Assembly (NCBI GenBank): GCA_938042355.1
Contig: CALIRD010000184.1
Coordinates: 1 to 34,318 of the forward strand
DNA from: an uncultured Thiotrichales bacterium
GTDB lineage: Bacteria; Pseudomonadota; Gammaproteobacteria; CAZUMV01
Direction of reading: 5' to 3'
Length of the DNA: 34,318 nucleotides
The stretch's first letter is position 1, and each line of letters starts with the position of its first letter. The notes beneath the pieces are model-generated. The model searched no databases. It had not been told where the DNA came from and was given only the letters and a program-made list of their open reading frames with translations. Both the position numbers and the translations under genes were made by a program. This document shows, one piece after another, positions 8,187 to 22,868 of the stretch.

Positions 8187-8523
8187 AGGGTCGAGCATCC
8201 AAATTTGGTTGAGCCGCCAATTATTCGGCAGTTGACAGAAATCTGCAACCGCCTTGTGTATTTAACGCTGACGACCCTGGAACCAGAGTATGAGATGTAC
8301 TGCCCAAAAGGCGGTTAAAACCTACCGTTGATACCCTTGCTTTTGCATATGGGGAGCCGCGTACAAGAGAAAATATGCTAAAATCCGCAGTCAATATTAA
8401 TGATTAGATAACAACCGCTTAGGGTATTTTAAGAGTTAGCTGTCACAGAGGTGTGAAGCACCCCTAAACACCGTGGTGTAGGTTGTCGTACTCTATGTTA
8501 TGAACCGGATTTCGTAACCAGTA
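8187..8523. other. 337-bp divergent intergenic region between efp and the fimW-like gene, with inverted repeats
   Basis: No gene is visible here. On the efp side, AACCGCCTT (8247-8255) is the perfect inverse of AAGGCGGTT (8308-8316), 52 bases apart. On the fimW side, nested inverted repeats suggest a folded leader: ACAACC (8411-8416) with GGTTGT (8481-8486), and inside it TTAGGG (8419-8424) with CCCTAA (8462-8467), followed by a small hairpin ACAC-CGTG-GTGT (8468-8479). A possible -10 for the rightward gene is TATGCTAAAAT near 8376-8386. I could not match the leader to a riboswitch I know; it lacks the GEMM c-di-GMP aptamer core. Confidence 0.4.
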
Positions 8524-10224
8524 ATGAACCTGTATTTACCAGCATCACAAAAACCAATAGAAGCCACGGGCTCGTTAACCGTGCGCAATGCCAAACGCTG
8601 GCTCGACAGTTTGCCTATCGTCAATATGGGTGAAACGACCCGGCAATTTTATCAGGAACTACAAGCCTTCAATCGAAGTGAGATACCCGGTAAACAACGC
8701 TTTGACACCATGGGGAAGCTACTACCTACCAGCCTGCTGATAGTTGACCATCTCAATAAACATTTCGCAAACAATGCCTTTCCGCTGGCGCGCAAAACCA
8801 AACAAATGCAACGACTCGCCACCGCCTTCTATCAGGAGATGTCAGTTGGTTATAAAATCATCATTAATGATGTATCGCGTGACCAGTTAAAAATAGATAA
8901 ACAGACTCTTGCTGTCAGCCTGCATCACGCGATACATGAGCTTTATCAAATCATGCTGTTGAATGCAAAAACCTACACTAGCATGCCGGGAAAAGTGTGG
9001 CATGACATTCATCAGATGTATGAGTTTGCGGATAAACAAGGCGTCAGTGACATACAGGTAGTCAGCTTGTTGCCGGCAGACTGCCCCGACAAAAACACGA
9101 TAACCGATGTCTATCTGAAATGCTGCCTGCTCGGTCTCAGCGAACCCTATGCCTTGCGTAATGGCGAAGCAGTCAAAATGGATCGCTTTCTCGACAAAGT
9201 AGTGGGCTTGTGCACAATCACAAAAGTGCTCAATGCTGATGAACATGGAGTACTTCATGTTATCGGCCTCAAGTCAGCTGGACCTCCTGTTCATGTCAAC
9301 CTGGCCGAGCTTACGACATTTAGTAATTTGCGTGGACTGGAAATAAAAAAATTACTCCAGTACCTCGAACGTACCATTCTCGACAACCCGAAAGAACTGG
9401 AACCGATCTCGGAGGTCGCGGCTCGACGATTACTTGAAGTCTGGAACAATAAAGAACAGCGCAAATTCAGCCGGGTCGAGGCTAATGAAAGACTGATTGC
9501 AGCGATTGGCATCAGCGATATTCTGCATGCCATCAGAAGCGATAAATACCCGACCATGGATGGCGAACAAATCATCAAGAAACTCACCGATGATGAAGCA
9601 GCTAAAACCACTCCCGGAATCAGTTTGAGTACCACCCAGTTCAATATCAAACCGAAAAACGATACCTGGTATAAAACCACGATAACTGATCCGCGCTATC
9701 CCGATTCATGGCATTACTGGCGCTTAATCAATACCAGTGCTGGCGGCTATGGCTTGCTCTGGGAAGCAGACTCGGCTAGCCGAGCCCAAGTTGGTGATGT
9801 GATTGCCCTTCGCGAAAATGAAAATGGACGTTTCCAATGGCGCATGGGTCAAATCGTACGTCTACGCCATAATGAAAAAGAACAACTAATTGCCGGTGTA
9901 AAAATGTTGGCGCCAAGAACCGTGATCGCCACGGTCGAAGATATAGAAAGTCAGGCAACTCGCTTTGAATCACCGTTTGAGATCATCATGCTGCCTGGCA
10001 TGAAAACCTTTAAACAGCCCCCAAGTATTCTGGCACCTAAAAACTCGTTCAAGATTGGAGACCGATTAATCGTCTCGATGTTGGGTAAGCAGTTAACCGT
10101 GAAACTTAAAACCATTGGTGATTCACAAACTTTCTTTAGCCAGTATTACTACCAATCAAGTCAATTGATGGACAAGCCTGACGAAAAGGTAGAATTTGAA
10201 ACCTTGTGGCAAAAACAAGAATGA
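8524..10224 (+). CDS. PilZ-motif c-di-GMP-binding protein, FimW-like
   Basis: This 566-residue cytoplasmic protein has a long helical N-terminal part (about 1-300) and a C-terminal part with PilZ-type c-di-GMP binding signatures: an arginine motif RKFSR at 313-317 and an NxSxxG motif NTSAGG at 403-408, followed by beta-rich segments (GDVIALRENENGRFQWRMG, QLIAGVKML). The long insertion between the two motifs is unusual for a plain PilZ domain. The next gene, 21 bp downstream, is a FimX-like protein. In Pseudomonas aeruginosa, from memory, a c-di-GMP effector for surface-induced type IV pilus activity (FimW) is encoded beside fimX, and this gene occupies that place. There is no clear Shine-Dalgarno sequence before the ATG. 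No signal peptide or membrane helix is evident. Confidence 0.7.
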   Translation: MNLYLPASQKPIEATGSLTVRNAKRWLDSLPIVNMGETTRQFYQELQAFNRSEIPGKQRFDTMGKLLPTSLLIVDHLNKHFANNAFPLARKTKQMQRLATAFYQEMSVGYKIIINDVSRDQLKIDKQTLAVSLHHAIHELYQIMLLNAKTYTSMPGKVWHDIHQMYEFADKQGVSDIQVVSLLPADCPDKNTITDVYLKCCLLGLSEPYALRNGEAVKMDRFLDKVVGLCTITKVLNADEHGVLHVIGLKSAGPPVHVNLAELTTFSNLRGLEIKKLLQYLERTILDNPKELEPISEVAARRLLEVWNNKEQRKFSRVEANERLIAAIGISDILHAIRSDKYPTMDGEQIIKKLTDDEAAKTTPGISLSTTQFNIKPKNDTWYKTTITDPRYPDSWHYWRLINTSAGGYGLLWEADSASRAQVGDVIALRENENGRFQWRMGQIVRLRHNEKEQLIAGVKMLAPRTVIATVEDIESQATRFESPFEIIMLPGMKTFKQPPSILAPKNSFKIGDRLIVSMLGKQLTVKLKTIGDSQTFFSQYYYQSSQLMDKPDEKVEFETLWQKQE

Positions 10225-10245
10225 AGACACTAAGGGATTAAAGCG

Positions 10246-12333
10246 TTGGAAATTCTTAATATTGTTGCCATTGATGACAACCCGAATGATTTGCAGGTAT
10301 TACTATCAGCCATCAAAGCGGCGGGCTATGGCACCAAACCCAATTTAATCGAGTCGGAAGATTCACTGCGCGAGGTGCTGGAAAATCACAATCCAGATCT
10401 GTTGTTATACAAACTGGGGAACTCTACACCCACCCTTGAAACCGTCAGCACGATGGTCACCAATTCTGGCAAGCAAATGCCTATTCTGGCGGTCTGTGGT
10501 CATGCAGACAACGAGACTGAAGACAGCTACCCAGACGTCGTCAGCTGCATGAAAGCCGGTGCTCTCGATCGTGTCTGCATGAATGACCTGGATCACTTCA
10601 AACTGGTCGTCGACCGTAGCATGAAGTCGCACCTTAACCAGCGTCTCATGCTGTCCTTGAAAACCGAGCTAATCGAAACTGTAGAACGCAGTAATACACT
10701 GATGAACAGTTCCAAGGATGCAATCGCGTACATACACGATGGTATGCATATTCATGTGAATGAAGCCTATCAGGAACTGTTTGGCTTGAATGAAGAAGCT
10801 GATTTTGAAAGTATTCCAGTACTTGATTTGGTCATGCCGTCAGAGCAAGAAAACTTCAAGAAATTTATTCGTAATTACCAGAAAAGTGATACAAAAAAAG
10901 CCACACTAACGACTTCGATACTTGCAGCGGATGAAGTAGAGCTCAGGCGAACCATTGAGCTCTGCCCGGCAAAAATTCAGGGCGAAGAGTGCACGCAGCT
11001 CGTGATTCGTATGGAAAATAATCCCGAGACTGCTTCCAGCCTGACGAGTCAGACAGACTTTCTTGAGCAACATGATTTATCCAGCGGTCTATTCAATCGT
11101 CGTAAACTTCTTGAAGGCCTAGAAGTTGCCATACATGAAGTTGATGAAAACCAGGCACGCTATGCCATGGTGTTATTGCAAATTGATAACTATGATATGC
11201 AACAGAAAAACCTCGGGGTACTAGGCGCCGATCAATTATTCGTGCAGCTTGGTGATCTGTTGATCAGTCAGGTACCCAGAAAAATCAATGTGGCGCGCTA
11301 CGATACCTCAATCTTCGGCTTTCTCATGCCCACAGACAAAGAAGATGATATACGACAGCTCAGTGGTGAATTACTCGAATGCGTAAGCAATGAGCTATTT
11401 GATATTGATGGTAAAACCGCTTCTTGCAGTATGAGTGCTGGTGCAGCGATAATCTATGGTGGTTCAAGTGATGGACACGAACTGATTTCTCGCTGTTTAC
11501 GTTCTGTGGAAAAAGCCTCTAAAGTCACCAATCATGTAGAAATATACGAACCAGATAATAGCGAAAAATCACAAAAGCTGATTGATGAGGAATGGGGCAA
11601 AACACTCAAGCGAGCACTTAAAGAAGATCGCTTGAAACTGGTGTTCCAACCTATCGACTGTATCAAAAATGATGAAAAACATCGCTTCACTATTTTTGTT
11701 CGGCTGCTGGCTGAAAACGGTGAACTGATTAATGCGGGTGATTTCATGCCCAGCATCGAAAGACTGGGGCTCGCTAAAGGCCTGGATCGCTGGGTACTGT
11801 TAAAATCTTTAAAGGTACTGGCAAATGCGAACAAGAAAGATAAAGACACCATCTTCTTCATCAAATTGACGGCAGGTACGCTACAACAACCGGACGAGTT
11901 TGGCTGGTATCGCGATCAAATTCTGGCACACAATATAAAGCCTTCGCAGTTAGTCTTTGAATTACGTTCAGATACCATCAACGACTACATCAAAACCGCG
12001 CGAGCTTTTTATGAAACGATCAACCCTCTAGGCTGCAAACTCGCGGTTGACGGTCTTTCATCTGGCAGTGAACCATTCAAATTGTTTAAGCACATTGACG
12101 CTGAGTACATCAAAATTGGCCTCGCTTACGTCAAAGACATAAACAGCAATCAGGAAAATCGAGACGCGATCAAGAACATATCCAAAGAAGCGAGCAGTCG
12201 CGGACAACAGTTGATTGTTACGCAAATCGAAAACGCCCAACAACTCACCACTCTCTATACACTGGATGTACATTATGTGCAGGGGAATTTCCTACGCCCT
12301 CCCAGTGAAGAGCTGGACTATACCTTTACCTGA
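10246..12333 (+). CDS. fimX: FimX-like degenerate REC-PAS-GGDEF-EAL c-di-GMP receptor
   Basis: The 695-residue protein (P. aeruginosa FimX: 691) has four domains: a REC-like domain (about 1-125) with no phosphoacceptor Asp (PDLLLYKLG), a PAS domain (about 145-260), a GGDEF-like domain in which the signature is replaced by RYDTSIF (Asp353), and an EAL-like domain in which EAL is replaced by TIF (TIFVRLL, 482-488) although the preceding FQPI is kept. It should therefore neither make nor break c-di-GMP. FimX is known to bind c-di-GMP through its degenerate EAL domain and to promote type IV pilus assembly and twitching at the cell pole. The start is TTG at 10246 after TAAGGGA; an in-frame stop at 10231 limits alternatives. 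It is probably co-transcribed with the fimW-like gene. Confidence 0.85.
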   Translation: MEILNIVAIDDNPNDLQVLLSAIKAAGYGTKPNLIESEDSLREVLENHNPDLLLYKLGNSTPTLETVSTMVTNSGKQMPILAVCGHADNETEDSYPDVVSCMKAGALDRVCMNDLDHFKLVVDRSMKSHLNQRLMLSLKTELIETVERSNTLMNSSKDAIAYIHDGMHIHVNEAYQELFGLNEEADFESIPVLDLVMPSEQENFKKFIRNYQKSDTKKATLTTSILAADEVELRRTIELCPAKIQGEECTQLVIRMENNPETASSLTSQTDFLEQHDLSSGLFNRRKLLEGLEVAIHEVDENQARYAMVLLQIDNYDMQQKNLGVLGADQLFVQLGDLLISQVPRKINVARYDTSIFGFLMPTDKEDDIRQLSGELLECVSNELFDIDGKTASCSMSAGAAIIYGGSSDGHELISRCLRSVEKASKVTNHVEIYEPDNSEKSQKLIDEEWGKTLKRALKEDRLKLVFQPIDCIKNDEKHRFTIFVRLLAENGELINAGDFMPSIERLGLAKGLDRWVLLKSLKVLANANKKDKDTIFFIKLTAGTLQQPDEFGWYRDQILAHNIKPSQLVFELRSDTINDYIKTARAFYETINPLGCKLAVDGLSSGSEPFKLFKHIDAEYIKIGLAYVKDINSNQENRDAIKNISKEASSRGQQLIVTQIENAQQLTTLYTLDVHYVQGNFLRPPSEELDYTFT

Positions 12334-12352
12334 TGCGAGCTATGCTCGCATC
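12332..12352. terminator. Stem-loop between convergent fimX-like gene and htpX
   Basis: GATGCGAG and CTCGCATC form a perfect 8-bp stem with a 5-base loop, starting inside the fimX-like stop codon and ending 2 bases before the htpX stop. The T-run after it (TTTC) is short, so it is a modest terminator serving one or both genes. Confidence 0.6.
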
Positions 12353-12354
12353 TT

Positions 12355-13221
12355 TCAAGACATATTATTCAGAGCTGCTATTCTGTCTTCCAGCGCAGGA
12401 TGGGTTCTCGCCAGCTTCTTGACGTGACTACTACTGATGCCAAAGGCCTGCAACTCGGATGGCATTTCAGCGCGACCATGTGAACCACGTAATCTTTCCA
12501 GAGCAGCAACCATATTTTCACGACCGGCTAATTTTGCACCACCCTCATCTGCTCGGTACTCCCGGCGACGAGAAAACCACATGACAATAATGTTCGCCAG
12601 AAACCCTAATGCAACCTGAGCAATCGTTCGCGTGATGTAAAAACCAAATCCATGCCCACTTTCATTTTTGAATACTGCGCGGTCAACAAAGCGACCGATA
12701 ATGGAAGCAAAGAAAAATACGAAGGTATTCATCACGCCCTGAATCAGGGTCATGGTAACCATGTCACCATTAGCAACATGAGAAACCTCATGAGCCAACA
12801 CGGCCTCTACTTCATTCTGAGTCATGTCATTCATCAAACCGGTACTAACGGCGACTAAAGCGTTATTTTTATTCCAGCCAGTAGCAAATGCGTTTGATTC
12901 GGGGGCATTGAAAATACCGACTTCCGGCATACCGATACCAGCTGCTTCCGCTTGACGACTCACTGTATTCACTAGCCAGTGTTCGGTTTCGTTGCTTGGA
13001 GTTTCGATGATTTGCACGCCCATAGAGCGCTTGGCAGAACCTTTAGACATGAACAATGAGATCAAACTACCAACAAAACCGAGTACCGCCGAATAGACCA
13101 ATAACGCTGCATTACCACCACTAAGATTGATCCCAAACACTCGTGAGAGGATTGACATAACAATGCCAAGAACAACCATCACAGCCATATTGGTAGCCAA
13201 AAACATTCCAACGCGCATCAT
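12355..13221 (-). CDS. htpX: Membrane metalloprotease HtpX
   Basis: This zinc-dependent inner-membrane protease degrades misfolded membrane proteins alongside FtsH. The 288-residue protein begins MMRVGMFLATNMAVMVV, a typical HtpX start and first membrane helix, with a second helix at about 36-57 and two further helices after the active site. The zinc site HEVSH (HEXXH) lies in VLAHEVSHVANGDM, and a downstream glutamate in EYRADEGGAKLAG is the likely third ligand. E. coli HtpX is 293 residues. An AAGG precedes the ATG. In E. coli the gene is under Cpx control; I see no recognisable CpxR site here. Confidence 0.96.
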   Translation of the reverse strand: MMRVGMFLATNMAVMVVLGIVMSILSRVFGINLSGGNAALLVYSAVLGFVGSLISLFMSKGSAKRSMGVQIIETPSNETEHWLVNTVSRQAEAAGIGMPEVGIFNAPESNAFATGWNKNNALVAVSTGLMNDMTQNEVEAVLAHEVSHVANGDMVTMTLIQGVMNTFVFFFASIIGRFVDRAVFKNESGHGFGFYITRTIAQVALGFLANIIVMWFSRRREYRADEGGAKLAGRENMVAALERLRGSHGRAEMPSELQAFGISSSHVKKLARTHPALEDRIAALNNMS

Positions 13222-13301
13222 AAGCCTTACTCCGTACTATCGTTTAATGTGCATAATATGAGGGATTTTCGAGGTATTTCAACCCAGGAAACACAAGTTA
13301 A

Positions 13302-15551
13302 CTAGATCGCTTCGAGTCGTTGCACTTTCTGATAACCACGTGGCAGTTTTCGGCCTCTTTTTCCGCGCTCACCTAGATGATCTTTCAAATCAGCGACACT
13401 CATCACTTTGTGTTTTTTGCCCACGTAGACGGCCAGTTTTTGTTTCTTTTGTAACACCGCTATGGCAGGCATCGCTTCTTCACCTGACTTGAATTTAGGG
13501 CCAGGAATATTAATGATTTTATTTCCTTTTCCTCGCGCCATTTGCGGCAATTCATCTAGTGTAATGACCAATAAGTGCCCAGCTGTAGAGGTAGCTGCAA
13601 TAGTGGCATCTTTGACCGCTTCAATTTTGACAGGAGGCAATACATCCGCACCCTTAGGCACCGTCAGAACCGCCTTTCCAGCCTTCGCACGCGACACCAT
13701 ATCCTCCAACTTGCAAATAAAGCCATAGCCAGAACTGGTAGACAACAGGAATAAATCATCGGGCTTACCCGCCAACACACCGACAAACTTATTACCGGAT
13801 GGAGGATTGAAGCGACTACTTAACGGCTCGCCCTGCCCTCTTGCCGACGGCAATAAATGCGCCAGGCTGGTGTAGGCACGTCCACCGGAGTCCATGAAAA
13901 TAACCGGATCGGTACTTTTAGCCCTGGCGCTGGACTGATATTTATCACCCGACTTGTAGTTCAGCGACAATGGGTCAACTTCATGCCCTTTCGCTGCTCT
14001 GATCAAGCCATTCTTTGATAAGACAACGGTAACCGGCTCGGATGAAATCAGACTACTTGGATCAATCGCTTGAGACTGCTCACGCTCAACGATCGGAGAA
14101 CGTCGGTCATCGCCGTATTGCTCGGCATCCGCCTTGATTTCTTTTTTGATCAAGGTTTTCAAGCGAGCCTTAGAACCCAGCAATTTTTTCAGCTCTTTTT
14201 GCTCGGCTTTGAGCTCTTTTTGTTCGGCTTTTATTTTGACTTCTTCGAGACGCGCCAACTGACGTAACTTGGTATCGAGTACGTAATCTGCCTGGATTTC
14301 GCTCAGCTTGAAGCGTTTCATCAAGACCGGCTTGGGTTCATCTTCGGTACGAATGATCTTGATCACTTCATCAATGTTGAGGAAAGCGATTAACAAGCCA
14401 TCTAACAAATGCAAACGACTCTCTACTTTATCAAGACGCCATTGCAACCTGCGCGTAACCGTAGCTGTTCTGAACTTGATCCATTCCTTGAGAATATCAA
14501 CCAGCCCTTTTACTTTGGGTCGGCCATTTATTCCAATCATGTTCATATTGACACGGTAGCTGCGCTCGAGGTCGGTGGTCGCAAACAAATGCGATAACAG
14601 CTCTTCTTTATCGACTCGATTCGAGCGCGGCACAACGACCAGCCGGGTAGGATTCTGATGATCAGATTCATCACGCAAATCATCGACCATCGGTAATTTT
14701 TTGGCGCGCATCTGATTGGCAATTTGTTCGATAATTTTATTGCCAGAGGTCTGATACGGTAAGGCCTGAATGATGATGTTACCTTTTTCAATCTCATAGG
14801 TTGCACGCATCCGCAAAGAGCCATGACCGGTTTTATAGATCTCGTCAATATCCTCTTTACTACTGATCAGTTCGGCGTCGGTTGGAAAGTCAGGACCTTT
14901 TACAATCTTGCGTAGCTCGGGCAAGCTCGCTCGTGGTGAGTCAAGCAGTTTTATGGTTGCCCTGGCTATCTCGCGTAAATTATGCGGTGGAATGTCTGTC
15001 GCCATACCCACCGCAATACCACTTCCACCATTGAGTAAAATATTGGGTAGCCGCGCCGGTAAAATCTCGGGCTCTTGCATGGTGCCATCAAAGTTTGGCA
15101 TCCAGTCGACCGTGCCCTGCCCCAGCTCGGACAGTAAGGTTTTGGCATAAGGCGACAAGCGTGATTCGGTATAACGCATGGCTGCGAATGACTTCGGGTC
15201 ATCTGGTGAGCCCCAGTTTCCCTGGCCATCAATTAACGGGTAACGGTAGGAAAAACTCTGCGCCATCAATACCATAGCTTCATAACAGGCGCTATCGCCG
15301 TGCGGATGAAACTTGCCCAGCACATCACCCACAGTACGAGCAGATTTCTTGTGCTTGGAGGCAGCTGATAAACCCAGCTCTGACATGGCATAAATGATAC
15401 GTCGCTGAACCGGTTTCAGACCGTCGCCAATATTTGGCAAGGCTCGGTCCATGATGACGTACATTGAATAATCCAGATACGCCTTCTCGGCATACTGTTT
15501 GAGAGGCATTTCCTCAACGCCTTCATAATTTAATTCCAGATTCTTACCCAT
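13302..15551 (-). CDS. parC: DNA topoisomerase IV subunit A
   Basis: ParC is the DNA-cleaving subunit of topoisomerase IV, which unlinks daughter chromosomes. At 749 residues (E. coli 752) it has the cleavage domain with the catalytic tyrosine in [10 protein letters not shown], the quinolone-resistance region [13 protein letters not shown] with the sensitive-type Ser and Glu, a coiled-coil region ([20 protein letters not shown]) and the C-terminal beta-pinwheel repeats. It lies 18 bp downstream of the HAD gene in the order parE-HAD-parC, so it is the last gene of the operon. The coiled coil has a short near-duplicate, [15 protein letters not shown]. The gene is complete. Confidence 0.97.
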   Translation of the reverse strand: MGKNLELNYEGVEEMPLKQYAEKAYLDYSMYVIMDRALPNIGDGLKPVQRRIIYAMSELGLSAASKHKKSARTVGDVLGKFHPHGDSACYEAMVLMAQSFSYRYPLIDGQGNWGSPDDPKSFAAMRYTESRLSPYAKTLLSELGQGTVDWMPNFDGTMQEPEILPARLPNILLNGGSGIAVGMATDIPPHNLREIARATIKLLDSPRASLPELRKIVKGPDFPTDAELISSKEDIDEIYKTGHGSLRMRATYEIEKGNIIIQALPYQTSGNKIIEQIANQMRAKKLPMVDDLRDESDHQNPTRLVVVPRSNRVDKEELLSHLFATTDLERSYRVNMNMIGINGRPKVKGLVDILKEWIKFRTATVTRRLQWRLDKVESRLHLLDGLLIAFLNIDEVIKIIRTEDEPKPVLMKRFKLSEIQADYVLDTKLRQLARLEEVKIKAEQKELKAEQKELKKLLGSKARLKTLIKKEIKADAEQYGDDRRSPIVEREQSQAIDPSSLISSEPVTVVLSKNGLIRAAKGHEVDPLSLNYKSGDKYQSSARAKSTDPVIFMDSGGRAYTSLAHLLPSARGQGEPLSSRFNPPSGNKFVGVLAGKPDDLFLLSTSSGYGFICKLEDMVSRAKAGKAVLTVPKGADVLPPVKIEAVKDATIAATSTAGHLLVITLDELPQMARGKGNKIINIPGPKFKSGEEAMPAIAVLQKKQKLAVYVGKKHKVMSVADLKDHLGERGKRGRKLPRGYQKVQRLEAI

Positions 15552-15569
15552 GAACTACTTACCTATTTA

Positions 15570-16493
15570 TTAATCGTTAATATGCTGTGGTGCTGAGCCA
15601 ACCTGCGATCCTAGCTCACGCAGTCGATCTGCCACAATGCGGTCGGCAATTTGCTCAACCTCATCCTGTAGCCACATGCTGGTTGATGAACGCTCACTGT
15701 AATCAGCCTCACCCATGCCATCGATACGGCCATCGGATTGCAAACGTTTGATTTGTTTAAACTCTTTATCTTCGTCGGGGTTGTAGACCCCGTAGGTTTT
15801 TCCGCCATTACGCTTAACCACTGAAAAAACCGGCACATCTGATGGACCATCCGCAATATAAATAATGTTCTCGAATGGAATACGGCGATCATTGGAATCC
15901 ATGCTGGAATTGACACTGATTTTATCGGGGTGCTTGTTGACGCCTTTATTGATCTCAAAAATCACCCGCGTTTTAGATGTGTCGTCCAACATATAGGCGA
16001 CCTGCTCAATAACCGGCTTTGCGTCTCTACTCTCAATAAATTCGCAACCCCAAATACCATCTACGTATTCAGAAATAGCACTTCCACGGATGGTTTTGGT
16101 AAAACCGGTACTGGCAATATAATGTTCTAGCGTAATTTCCTGCTCTCGATACCTCGGGTTTTCCAGCACCATGCTTTTCAAACGAGAGAAAAAATCGGGT
16201 AGCCCGGGATAAAACTCGAGCTTTTCGCCCAGCTTCTCCAGCATCGCATTATCGAGACCGGCAAAATCTCCCTGTTTGACATAACTCAGCACATGATTGA
16301 GGTAACACAAAGTACCCGATACCTGCTCACACGCTTGCGCATAGTACTGTTCCTGTTGACTCACCTCTTTCCAGAACTTTGAACCGTCAACGTTAAAGTG
16401 TTCAAACAGTGGTTGCTGCATATAACCGGGAATCAAGGTTTTATCAAAATCCCAGACCAGCGCAATTTTATTCTGACTGATTATGGATGACAC
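15570..16493 (-). CDS. HAD-superfamily hydrolase inserted between parE and parC
   Basis: The protein (307 residues) starts with the HAD motif I VWDFDKTLIPG, with nucleophile Asp15 and general acid Asp17, and has motif IV IADGPSDVPVFSVV near residue 215. Between them lies a long mainly helical cap region (about 25-130). It is probably a phosphatase, but the substrate cannot be read from the sequence. The start is GTG at 16493, 6 bp from the parE stop, and parC begins 18 bp beyond its own stop, so it is certainly placed to be co-transcribed with both topoisomerase IV genes. No link between HAD phosphatases and topoisomerase IV is known to me; the position may only reflect shared expression. Confidence 0.85.
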   Translation of the reverse strand: MSSIISQNKIALVWDFDKTLIPGYMQQPLFEHFNVDGSKFWKEVSQQEQYYAQACEQVSGTLCYLNHVLSYVKQGDFAGLDNAMLEKLGEKLEFYPGLPDFFSRLKSMVLENPRYREQEITLEHYIASTGFTKTIRGSAISEYVDGIWGCEFIESRDAKPVIEQVAYMLDDTSKTRVIFEINKGVNKHPDKISVNSSMDSNDRRIPFENIIYIADGPSDVPVFSVVKRNGGKTYGVYNPDEDKEFKQIKRLQSDGRIDGMGEADYSERSSTSMWLQDEVEQIADRIVADRLRELGSQVGSAPQHIND

Positions 16494-16499
16494 GACAGC

Positions 16500-21917
<5,418 letters not shown>

Positions 21918-21918
<1 letters not shown>

Positions 21919-21945
21919 AAAATGCTCGCCTAGGCGAGCATTTTT
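21918..21945. terminator. Bidirectional intrinsic terminator between the AddA-like gene and dsbC
   Basis: A perfect 28-bp palindrome, AAAAATGCTCGCCT followed by AGGCGAGCATTTTT, gives a GC-rich stem flanked by A and T runs on both sides. It lies directly after the stop of the helicase gene and before the convergent dsbC stop, and should work in both directions. Confidence 0.9.
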
Positions 21946-21966
21946 AAATTACACCACTACTATTCT

Positions 21967-22707
21967 TTACTGAGCAGCAGCTAACTGATTAAGCGCCTGT
22001 AACATATCCGCCGGCTTTCTGTAGCCAGGGATAATTTGACCGCCTTCGGTAACAATAGCTGGCGTTCCTGTAACACCCACTTCCTGACCCAGTAGATACT
22101 GAGCGGCAATCGGGTTGTTACATTCAAGCGAAGGAATGGATTTACCATTTTTTGCCTTGGTTAACTCACCTCGATTGTCTTCCGCACACCAGGCACTGAC
22201 CGCCTTCTTGAAAGAGTCAGACTGTAAACCGGCGCGTGGAAACATCATATAGCGAACTTCAATACCGAGATCGTTATATTCAGCCATTTGATTATGTAAT
22301 TTGCGACAATAACCACAATCGATATCAGTGAACACCGTAATCACATGTTTGGTATCACCCTTGGCTGGAAAAATAATACTTTGATCAGCTGGCATGCTGG
22401 CAATCTTGTCCTTTCTGGCAATCGAAATGGCACTGGAAGTAAGACTGGTACGTGTAGCCAGATTAATAATCTCGCCATCAACAATATAGTTACCATCTTC
22501 ACTAATGTAATAGATCTGCATACCGTAGTTCGCTTCATACAAACCAGGTATCGGCGTCTTAGTAATACTTTCAGGTGTTTCATTAGGAATAACTGACTTC
22601 AACTTTTGCTTCAAATTATCGGTTATCTGATCAGCGAAAACGCTGCCGCTGGCTAATGTAGCGAGAGCTACAACTAATAGTGTGATTTTTTTCATGTGAG
22701 TGCTCAT
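21967..22707 (-). CDS. dsbC: Periplasmic thiol:disulfide isomerase DsbC
   Basis: DsbC reshuffles wrong disulfides in periplasmic proteins and is kept reduced by DsbD. The 246-residue precursor has a signal peptide (MKKITLLVVALATLASGSVFA), an N-terminal dimerisation domain, and a thioredoxin-like domain with the active site TDIDCGYCRKLH, the cis-proline loop GVTGTPAIV and a second cysteine pair (AWCAED and LECNNP), as in E. coli DsbC. The start is ambiguous: ATG at 22707, or ATG at 22695, which gives a more usual signal peptide beginning. It lies downstream of xerD on the same strand, an arrangement kept from E. coli (xerD-dsbC-recJ), though 161 bp separate them. Confidence 0.95.
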   Translation of the reverse strand: MSTHMKKITLLVVALATLASGSVFADQITDNLKQKLKSVIPNETPESITKTPIPGLYEANYGMQIYYISEDGNYIVDGEIINLATRTSLTSSAISIARKDKIASMPADQSIIFPAKGDTKHVITVFTDIDCGYCRKLHNQMAEYNDLGIEVRYMMFPRAGLQSDSFKKAVSAWCAEDNRGELTKAKNGKSIPSLECNNPIAAQYLLGQEVGVTGTPAIVTEGGQIIPGYRKPADMLQALNQLAAAQ

Positions 22708-22764
22708 TCGGGTTGTACTGAATAGACAACAATATTAGTGCTAAATTCTACCGTTTATCGAAGT

Positions 22765-22804
22765 CTTGTAATATTTCGGACTAAATATTACACGATCTTA
22801 CAAG
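22765..22804. promoter_or_regulatory. Overlapping inverted repeats in the dsbC leader
   Basis: GTAATATTT (22768-22776) and AAATATTAC (22783-22791) are perfect inverted repeats around a 6-base centre. CTTGTAA (22765-22771) can instead pair with TTACAAG (22798-22804), so the two stems exclude each other. This could be an operator in the dsbC promoter region or the weak end of the xerD transcript; the sequence alone does not decide. Confidence 0.35.
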
Positions 22805-22868
22805 ATGCTCATAAAATTATCTCGCCTTGAGTGTGACTTGGATCATATTCACCCGCTTCTCGCAGGTT

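Noticed and set aside
8399-8523. c-di-GMP riboswitch (GEMM) before the fimW-like gene
   Set aside because: The conserved GEMM core and its GAAA tetraloop receptor are not present; only unassigned inverted repeats remain.
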